This document shows, in pieces, positions 23,673-29,050 of a DNA stretch of 29,050 nt. The translations under genes and the position numbers were made by a program. The stretch is from assembly GCA_037440525.1 (NCBI GenBank), contig JBBITW010000021.1, positions 1 through 29,050 on the forward strand, given 5' to 3'. Positions within the stretch are counted from its first letter, which is position 1; each line of letters begins with the position of its first letter. Below the pieces are notes generated by a model. It saw nothing but the letters and a program-made list of their open reading frames with translations. It searched no databases and was not told the DNA's origin. Source of the DNA: JBBITW01 sp037440525. GTDB lineage: Bacteria > Desulfobacterota > BSN033 > UBA1163.

Positions 23673-24665
23673 TTAATATCTTTGGAAAGAATCAAATATC
23701 TCTAAAAGTTTAGAAGCCCATAATTCGAGAGCATATTTTTCCTTCACAGTTTCCAAAGCCCTTTTCCCTACCTCTTCTCGTAAATCTGCATTATCAATGA
23801 GTTTCCCAATACTTTCAAGCCAGCCACTCTCATCCATTGCAAAAAAACCATTAACACCATGTTGAATAATTTCTTTACTAACCCCCACAGGTGAACATAC
23901 GGCAGGAATTCCAATTGCCATGTATTGTAATAATTTAAAGGCGCATTTCCCTCTTGACCAGGGATCATCAATAAGTGGCATCAAACCTATATCAAAGGAG
24001 TGAAGATCCTCAATCTCTTTTTCGTAGTCCCACCTCTTTTTTATAACTGGAATTTTATTGCAGGAAATAAAATGGTCTGATACAATTTTTAATTGGGTAT
24101 TCGAGTATTTTATAAAGAGATGATCTAAATAATCTTTAATCTGTTCCAGATAAAAAAGAGTCGAACTACTTCCAATCCACCCCAAAGTTATTTTAAAATG
24201 GTCTTGAGAATAGATTTTTGGTTTGTAACGCTCCATATTGACAGGAGTGGGTACTATAAAGATATTATTATTATAATTGATTGCCTGTTCTTTCAAATAA
24301 TCATTCCCAGCGATTACTATATCAGACATTTTAATCATTCCTATAAACCTTTTTCTCCTTTTAGTTGAGTAAAATTCACCTTTCCTTGAATCTCGGTACA
24401 TAATGGAATCGTCAAAATCAAAAACAAGAATTTTGGAATTTCTTCTCAGTAGGTGTCTGCTGGGATTTCCTAAAAGTCTCTTCTGAAGGAAAATGATATC
24501 ATACTCCCTTAGAGAGAAAAAGAGCTGGATTCTCTTTCTAAACTCCTTGGGAATTTGAAATACCCATGTATCCCACCCTCTTTTTTTAAAATAAGGGAGG
24601 TACTGAAGAACACGATATCTTGTGCTTGGACCATCTATACTATGGACGAGAAAAGCCAACTTCAT
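23673..24665 (-). CDS. GT4 family glycosyltransferase
   Basis: 330-residue GT-B glycosyltransferase. The N-terminal domain opens MKLAFLVHSIDGPSTRYRV; the C-terminal donor domain shows TLGWIGSSST near 179, DIGLMPLIDDPWSRGKCAFK and LLQYMAIGIPAVCSPVGVSK with the usual acidic/glycine region. Clear GT4 fold, but no donor can be read from sequence. ATG overlaps the stop of the methyltransferase gene by 4 bp. It belongs to the core or O-antigen assembly group with the kinase and WaaG-like genes. Confidence 0.85.
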   Translation of the reverse strand: MKLAFLVHSIDGPSTRYRVLQYLPYFKKRGWDTWVFQIPKEFRKRIQLFFSLREYDIIFLQKRLLGNPSRHLLRRNSKILVFDFDDSIMYRDSRKGEFYSTKRRKRFIGMIKMSDIVIAGNDYLKEQAINYNNNIFIVPTPVNMERYKPKIYSQDHFKITLGWIGSSSTLFYLEQIKDYLDHLFIKYSNTQLKIVSDHFISCNKIPVIKKRWDYEKEIEDLHSFDIGLMPLIDDPWSRGKCAFKLLQYMAIGIPAVCSPVGVSKEIIQHGVNGFFAMDESGWLESIGKLIDNADLREEVGKRALETVKEKYALELWASKLLEIFDSFQRY

Positions 24666-25297
24666 TTTTTTGTCGCTACCACTATAATAGATCTTGCAAA
24701 ATCGATATCAAGATATTTATGCAGATAGGAGGCAATATAAATTCGGAAAAAACGTTGTAAGAGGGGGGCATTATAGATTCGATAAATCTTTTCTATTTTA
24801 AAACCCAAAGAAAAAAGAATCCCTCCAAGCTCGTCATAACGGTATGGAGTCTTGTGGTCAGTATCCCAGTAGCGATTTGGATGATGAATGTTAGGGGTAG
24901 ATACAATTATCTTCCCTCCTCTATTTAACAACCGAAAAAGTTTCTCCAAAACAAAAATGCCCTCTTTCAATTCAAGATGTTCAATCACCTGAGAGAATAT
25001 GATCAAATCAAAGGATTCAGAAATTTCATCAAGGTTATAATAATCATGGAAATTGTTCCTATCAATATCCATACTTTTATAGATAACAGAGGGGAATTTA
25101 TCAATAATCCCCTCTCTCAAACCTCTGTCATAGGCCCCTACATCGAGTATTTTATTACCATCCCTTAACTCCTCAAAGACAATATCTTTCAATTTCTTTC
25201 TGATCTTAAGGTTATAGACATTTGGGTATTGACTTCGAATCATTCTTCTGCATGAATAAAAATTACTCCAATTGAAATTACCCTTTAAATCTTCCAT
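24662..25297 (-). CDS. class I SAM-dependent methyltransferase
   Basis: 211 residues, Methyltransf_11/23-like. SAM motif I is KILDVGAYDRG; an acidic strand-2 end is in YKSMDIDRN; the post-I motif is FDLIIFSQVIEHL, followed by LLNRGGKIIVSTPN. Probable methyltransferase for a glycan or lipid acceptor in this locus, or a chain-end capping enzyme; acceptor unknown. 27 bp after the WaaG-like gene, 4-bp overlap with the next GT4 gene. Confidence 0.82.
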   Translation of the reverse strand: MEDLKGNFNWSNFYSCRRMIRSQYPNVYNLKIRKKLKDIVFEELRDGNKILDVGAYDRGLREGIIDKFPSVIYKSMDIDRNNFHDYYNLDEISESFDLIIFSQVIEHLELKEGIFVLEKLFRLLNRGGKIIVSTPNIHHPNRYWDTDHKTPYRYDELGGILFSLGFKIEKIYRIYNAPLLQRFFRIYIASYLHKYLDIDFARSIIVVATKK

Positions 25298-25324
25298 CCC
25301 CTCAATCTCTTTCTTTACCCTTAA

Positions 25325-26512
25325 TCATAAGCCTTTTCTCATATAACCTTTCGTATCTATATATTTGTAGAAAATCTCTTTCATCTTTTCCATATTTCTA
25401 TCAAAGGAATATTTTTCTACACATTGACGGGCAAGGACTGATGCCTTTGCTCTTCTCTCTTTATCAAAAAAGAATAGGATACTCTTCGAAAGGACTTCTA
25501 TATCTCTTGGGTCTTTGATAACAATTCCTTCCTCGCCATCTGTTAATATTCCACTTGCTCCATTTGAATAAGTTGTTATCACTGGCAACCCACTCGCCAT
25601 GGCCTCTAATACAGTTCTTGAACAGGCGTCATAGAATGTAGGATGTACGAGAATGTCTGAAGCTCCATAATATTTTTCAGGCATATCAGTGCTTCCAGCA
25701 AAAATCAATTCCTGTAAAACTCCCATTCTTTTTGCCAATCTGAGATAAGGATCTTTCCGATCCCTTCCCAAAACCAGAAGTTTGAAGAAATGCTCTCCCT
25801 CCAGTTTAATCTTCGAGATTGCCATGATCAAATATCGCAGTCCCTTCATACGGAAATTATTTGAGACAAATAGGATAACAAATTCCTCTCCGATATTAAA
25901 TCTTCTTCGAATCTCATCCCTATACTTTCGATTTCTGGGATGAAAACGTTCGATATCTACACCATTATAATCAACAATGATTCTATCATCAGGGATCTTA
26001 TACCAATGAATCATATCCTTTTTAATCATTTCTGATATGGCAATGACCTTATAAAAATTTTTATTTTTATAAGGCGCATCTTCAATAAATCCACCCACCC
26101 ATTGCTTCAAGCTAAAAATCCTTCCAAAAAGCTTTATGATCCATATGAATGGGTTATCATAAGCCCTCAGGCTTAGCCAGAACCATGCCCAGTGAACACC
26201 ACCACGTGGCTGGATTATATCGGCCTTTAATGTATTACCCACCCCTAATGTTACATCATAATCTCCCTTTTCCATCTCCTTCGTTGCCCTTAAGGCAAAA
26301 CTTAGGAGACGTAGGCTTTGTGGGAATGGAATCGTTTTTATCCTATGGTAATAAATTTCTGGGATTTCTTTGTCCCAATCTTCTGCATATACATGTACTT
26401 CATTACCCTCTTTGGCTAAATAAGTACATAGATCAAACAGATATCTTTCAGCTCCTCCTTTTTTAATTGAAAAATCCAAAATTGCTGTAGCAAACCTTAT
26501 CTTTTTCTCCAT
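25325..26512 (-). CDS. WaaG-like GT4 glycosyltransferase
   Basis: 395-residue GT-B enzyme of the GT4 family. KKGGAERYLFDLCTYLAKEG and GVGNTLKADIIQPRGG mark the N-terminal domain; FVSNNFRMKGLRYLI, HPTFYDACSRTVLEAMASGL and TTYSNGASGILTDGEEG in the donor domain resemble WaaG/RfaG, which adds the first hexose to the inner-core heptose of LPS. With the WaaP-like kinases two genes further on, this supports an LPS-core role. It overlaps the previous GT4 gene by 16 bp. Donor specificity is inferred. Confidence 0.85.
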   Translation of the reverse strand: MEKKIRFATAILDFSIKKGGAERYLFDLCTYLAKEGNEVHVYAEDWDKEIPEIYYHRIKTIPFPQSLRLLSFALRATKEMEKGDYDVTLGVGNTLKADIIQPRGGVHWAWFWLSLRAYDNPFIWIIKLFGRIFSLKQWVGGFIEDAPYKNKNFYKVIAISEMIKKDMIHWYKIPDDRIIVDYNGVDIERFHPRNRKYRDEIRRRFNIGEEFVILFVSNNFRMKGLRYLIMAISKIKLEGEHFFKLLVLGRDRKDPYLRLAKRMGVLQELIFAGSTDMPEKYYGASDILVHPTFYDACSRTVLEAMASGLPVITTYSNGASGILTDGEEGIVIKDPRDIEVLSKSILFFFDKERRAKASVLARQCVEKYSFDRNMEKMKEIFYKYIDTKGYMRKGL

Positions 26513-27666
26513 CTTCCCAGCCTGATTATTTTGTAATAAAATCTTTCAACTTCTTCCGCCTGACGATCTAATCTGAATTCTTGATGTGCTCTTCTATATG
26601 CCTCCTCTCCCATTCTTTTCCTGAGCTCATTGTTTTTTAAAAGTTGTATTGTGGCCTTAGCCAATTCCTCTGCTTTATCGCTTACCACTATACCAGAAAT
26701 CCCATCCTCCACTAATTCAGGAAGCATTCCACGATTTGCAACAATAACAGGTTTCCCCATTGCCATTGCCTCCCTTAATGCCCTTGCTGTTCCATCGGAG
26801 CCTGCCATCAGAAAGACAAAGATATCCATGCAGGCAAGTGTATCAATATAATCATCCTTTCGATACCCACCCAGCACTACCCATGGTTCGATACCGAGCC
26901 TTTTCATTGGTTTTATTACGCTTTCGTTCAACTGACTTGAACGGCCTACCAGAAGCAGTTTTGCCTTAGGATGATTCTTTATTATGATCTTCATTGCTTC
27001 AAGAAATACCTCTGTTCTTCTATACTTTTGAAATCGCGCAACCATCCCAATAACTGTTTCATCCTTCTTAATTCCAAACTCCCCTCTCATATCTTTAAAA
27101 TTGTTACGGGGTTTATATCGCTCCAAATCAAGTGCAGGTATAACCTTGCATATTCTCTCTTCAGGAATTTTAAAATGAGTTAAGTCATCTCGTCTTGATT
27201 TCTCAGCAAATGTTATTATCCCATCAGTCAAGTGAGATATAAGAATCCGATTACCAAAGTTTGACTCTATTGATTCACGTTTATGATCTGTTCTTATAAC
27301 AACGGTTGAAGAGCCTGATCCACGGGCTGCAATACCTCCAATTATATGATCATGAGACTGATGAACATTTAAGATATCAAAGTTCTCTTCTTTTATAAAA
27401 TTTTTTAGGCGAAAGATATCAATTATATTTTTATAAATTGAGGAAAAGTGAAAAAACTTAAGAGAAGGGTTTAGATGGAATTGGTCTGTAGCCTTAATCC
27501 TTCCATTATAGATTCTTTTTTCAAAACTATCATCTATCTCGAAAGGAGGTTTCTGATAGGCGATGATGACTTCATGACCTCTTCTAATCAACTCTTTACT
27601 GAGGTTTAAAACAGGCTCTGCAGGCCCTGTCCATTTCCAATCACTGAAAAGTTGTAAGATTTTCAT
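26497..27666 (-). CDS. GT4 family glycosyltransferase
   Basis: 389-residue GT-B glycosyltransferase (MKILQLFSDWKWTGPAEPVL at the start; VIGMVARFQKYRRTEVFLEA; GTARALREAMAMGKPVIVAN with the retaining EX7E-type region; PELVEDGISGIVV). A TTG two codons upstream is an alternative start; ATG 27666 gives the usual N-terminus and a weak GAGGGG ribosome site lies upstream of either. The gene overlaps the WaaG-like gene by 16 bp. Donor and acceptor unknown; part of the core/O-antigen assembly group. Confidence 0.85.
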   Translation of the reverse strand: MKILQLFSDWKWTGPAEPVLNLSKELIRRGHEVIIAYQKPPFEIDDSFEKRIYNGRIKATDQFHLNPSLKFFHFSSIYKNIIDIFRLKNFIKEENFDILNVHQSHDHIIGGIAARGSGSSTVVIRTDHKRESIESNFGNRILISHLTDGIITFAEKSRRDDLTHFKIPEERICKVIPALDLERYKPRNNFKDMRGEFGIKKDETVIGMVARFQKYRRTEVFLEAMKIIIKNHPKAKLLLVGRSSQLNESVIKPMKRLGIEPWVVLGGYRKDDYIDTLACMDIFVFLMAGSDGTARALREAMAMGKPVIVANRGMLPELVEDGISGIVVSDKAEELAKATIQLLKNNELRKRMGEEAYRRAHQEFRLDRQAEEVERFYYKIIRLGRWRKR

Positions 27667-27697
27667 CGGCAATTATGTTATTAACCCCTCACCCTAA

Positions 27698-27755
27698 CCC
27701 TCTCCCCATGCATTGTGGAGAGGGGAGGTGGGAAGTAACCATCTCCCCATGCATT
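27698..27755. repeat. intergenic hairpin repeat with two TCTCCCCATGCATT copies
   Basis: A 14-bp direct repeat TCTCCCCATGCATT lies at 27701-27714 and 27742-27755. The first copy is in an 8-bp inverted repeat (CCCTCTCC/GGAGAGGG, 27698-27705 and 27717-27724); the second has a weaker stem. Sequence of the type CCCTAACCCTCTCCCC is a known kind of dispersed intergenic repeat in several bacterial genomes. It fills the 159-bp gap between a GT4 gene and the aminotransferase gene. No T-tract, so not a terminator. Confidence 0.5.
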
Positions 27756-27825
27756 AAGAGAAGATGAGGGAGGCAATTATAAAGATTTAATTACTCCAAG
27801 TAATAATGATTTAACCCTTTTTAAA

Positions 27826-28956
27826 TTAATTTTGACCTTTTTGAGAAATCCTTTTTGTAAATATCTCAACTCGATTTATAACATTATCTACCTCTGATTC
27901 GGTAATACCATTAAATAATGGAAGGGAAAGAATCTCCTTACAATATCTTTCTGTTGTGGGAAGATCACCTCTCTTATATCCTAAATCTTTAAAAGCCTTC
28001 TGTAGATGTATTGGAATTGGGTAATGGATTAATGTCTCGATTCCATTCTCTTTTAAAAAGTTCTTAAGGATATCTCTTTTTCTAAATCGTATCACAAAGA
28101 GGTGATAAACATGAAAAACCCCTTCCTTTTCAACCGGACATATCACCCCTGATCTCTCTAACCTTTCCTTATAGAGAAGGGCTATGGTTCTCCTTTTCTC
28201 GTTCCATTGGTCGAGAAACTTCAACTTAATCCTTAGAATCGATGCCTGGATTTCATCCAAACGACTGTTTTCCCCTTTTATGAAATGGTGATATTTCCTT
28301 TTTTCTCCATAATTTCTAAGGAGGAGAAGCCTTTCATAAAATTTTTTATTATTGGTTACAACCATCCCACCATCCCCATATCCTCCCAGATTCTTTGTTG
28401 GATAGAAACTGAAACATCCCATTGCGCCATATGAACCAACCTTTTTACCCATCAATTTAGCTCCGTGTGCCTGACACGCATCCTCTATAACAATTAAACC
28501 ATATCTTTCTGCAATCTCCATAATTGAATCCATATCTGCAGGATGGCCGTAAATATGGACTGGAATTATTGCCTTTACCTTTTTCCTCCTTCTTTTTAAA
28601 TAATTTTCAAGGAAATTAGGATCCATGGTATAAGATTCTGTGTCTATATCCACAAAGACTGGTTTTGCCCCTGAAAATGAGATGGCCAATGCTGTTGCAA
28701 CAAACGAATGACTGACAGTAATTACTTCATCCCCTTCTCCGATACCAGCAGCTTTAAGAGATAAATAAAGTGCATCAGTTCCTGATGATACTCCAACACC
28801 ATATCTAACACCACAGTAGTGTGCAAACTGCTCTTCAAATAGGGAAACTTCATCGCCCAATATGAACTGCCCCTTTTCAAATACCCTCTGAATAGCAGAT
28901 AAAATCTCTTCTTTGAGACTTTGATATTCCCTATTTAAATCAACAAAAGGAACCAT
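27826..28956 (-). CDS. DegT-family aminotransferase, WbpE/WlbC-like
   Basis: 376-residue PLP-dependent aminotransferase. The PLP lysine is Lys188 in CFSFYPTKNLGGYGDGG; VPFVDLNREYQSLKEEI opens the protein, EDACQAHGA holds the cofactor Asp, and YHHFIKGENSRLDEIQA follows. YGDGG plus the R/N-rich loop matches 3-aminotransferases such as WbpE/WlbC and QdtB. With the WlbA-, WlbB- and WlbD-like genes in the same locus, amination of the 3-keto UDP-sugar acid is the best guess; a dTDP-3-keto-sugar aminotransferase is the alternative. It is 34 bp from the end of an upstream epimerase-like gene. Confidence 0.88.
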   Translation of the reverse strand: MVPFVDLNREYQSLKEEILSAIQRVFEKGQFILGDEVSLFEEQFAHYCGVRYGVGVSSGTDALYLSLKAAGIGEGDEVITVSHSFVATALAISFSGAKPVFVDIDTESYTMDPNFLENYLKRRRKKVKAIIPVHIYGHPADMDSIMEIAERYGLIVIEDACQAHGAKLMGKKVGSYGAMGCFSFYPTKNLGGYGDGGMVVTNNKKFYERLLLLRNYGEKRKYHHFIKGENSRLDEIQASILRIKLKFLDQWNEKRRTIALLYKERLERSGVICPVEKEGVFHVYHLFVIRFRKRDILKNFLKENGIETLIHYPIPIHLQKAFKDLGYKRGDLPTTERYCKEILSLPLFNGITESEVDNVINRVEIFTKRISQKGQN

Positions 28957-28966
28957 TCTTAAATCC

Positions 28967-28993
28967 CTAATTCACTAAATCACTAATTCACTA
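28967..28993. repeat. short direct repeat CTAATTCACTA
   Basis: CTAATTCACTA occurs at 28967-28977 and 28983-28993, joined by AATCA, so that the block reads as an imperfect tandem array. It covers the stop codon of the partial SDR gene and the start of the intergenic gap. It may be a slippage-prone microsatellite or an end of a dispersed repeat. Confidence 0.4.
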
Positions 28994-29050
28994 TCCCCAG
29001 TATTCTTTCTTATATTTTCTATAAAAATCGATTGTTTTTCTAAGGCCTTC
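28991..29050 (-). CDS. 3' end of an epimerase-type SDR (partial)
   Basis: Only the last 19 residues are present, EGLRKTIDFYRKYKKEYWG, then a stop. The EGLRKTIDFYRK ending is typical of the C-terminal helix of extended SDR sugar enzymes such as UDP-glucose or UDP-glucuronate 4-epimerases. It is the first gene of this direction reaching into the window. The exact enzyme cannot be determined. Confidence 0.55.
   Translation of the reverse strand, partial: EGLRKTIDFYRKYKKEYWG

Noticed and set aside
27698..27724. Hairpin as a transcription terminator
   Set aside because: No T-tract follows the stem on the minus strand, so I list it as an intergenic repeat.
1..29050. CRISPR array, tRNA, rRNA or transposase
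   Set aside because: No regularly spaced repeats, no clover-leaf tRNA pattern, no rRNA stretch and no transposase-like frame were found.

Overview
This 29 kb window is one long, same-strand surface-polysaccharide locus. Every gene reads on the minus strand, so transcription runs from high to low coordinates. Base composition is AT-rich. A WaaG-like transferase, WaaP/InaA-like kinases, a WbpD/WlbB-type acetyltransferase and a full pseudaminic acid set point to a Gram-negative bacterium making LPS or O-antigen and/or a flagellar or capsular glycan. Archaeal/thermophile-style HEPN/MNT pairs and short intergenic palindromes suggest an environmental anaerobe lineage, but I cannot place the organism from this sequence alone.

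Right part (about 29.05-18.05 kb, transcribed first): the tail of an epimerase-type SDR, a WbpE/WlbC-like aminotransferase, three GT4 glycosyltransferases with a methyltransferase between them, a protein with two WaaP/InaA-like kinase domains, a GT2 glycosyltransferase, and then WbpB/WlbA-, WbpD/WlbB- and WbpI/WecB-like enzymes. The sugar enzymes fit UDP-2,3-diacetamido-2,3-dideoxy-mannuronate synthesis. The kinases and WaaG-like transferase fit LPS core assembly.

Middle (about 17.9-12.6 kb): a regulatory and accessory block. Two nucleotidyltransferase/HEPN (MNT/HEPN) pairs bracket a winged-helix regulator with a Rossmann-like C-terminus, a GT-C membrane glycosyltransferase and a NusG/RfaH/UpxY-type antiterminator. 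The regulator has a strong-looking promoter covered by two identical-arm palindromes 21 bp apart. The antiterminator has its own palindrome-covered -10 box and a 9-bp hairpin in its leader.

Left part (12.6-1 kb): GDP-mannose 4,6-dehydratase, then a complete, tightly coupled pseudaminic acid operon: PseB, PseC, an N-acetyl-sugar amidotransferase with its own HisH- and HisF-like partners, the Pse-associated methylase, an SpsF/PseF-type cytidylyltransferase, a PseG-PseH fusion and PseI. It is followed by a second SpsF-type cytidylyltransferase, a Gfo/Idh/MocA dehydrogenase and a DegT aminotransferase that runs off the window. The amidotransferase trio predicts an acetamidino-type nonulosonic acid. 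The last three genes look like an extra oxidise-aminate-activate module for a second CMP-sugar or a further modification.

The most unusual features are the duplicated cytidylyltransferase module, the PseG-PseH fusion, the two MNT/HEPN pairs around the regulatory block, and the twin operators of the winged-helix/Rossmann regulator.
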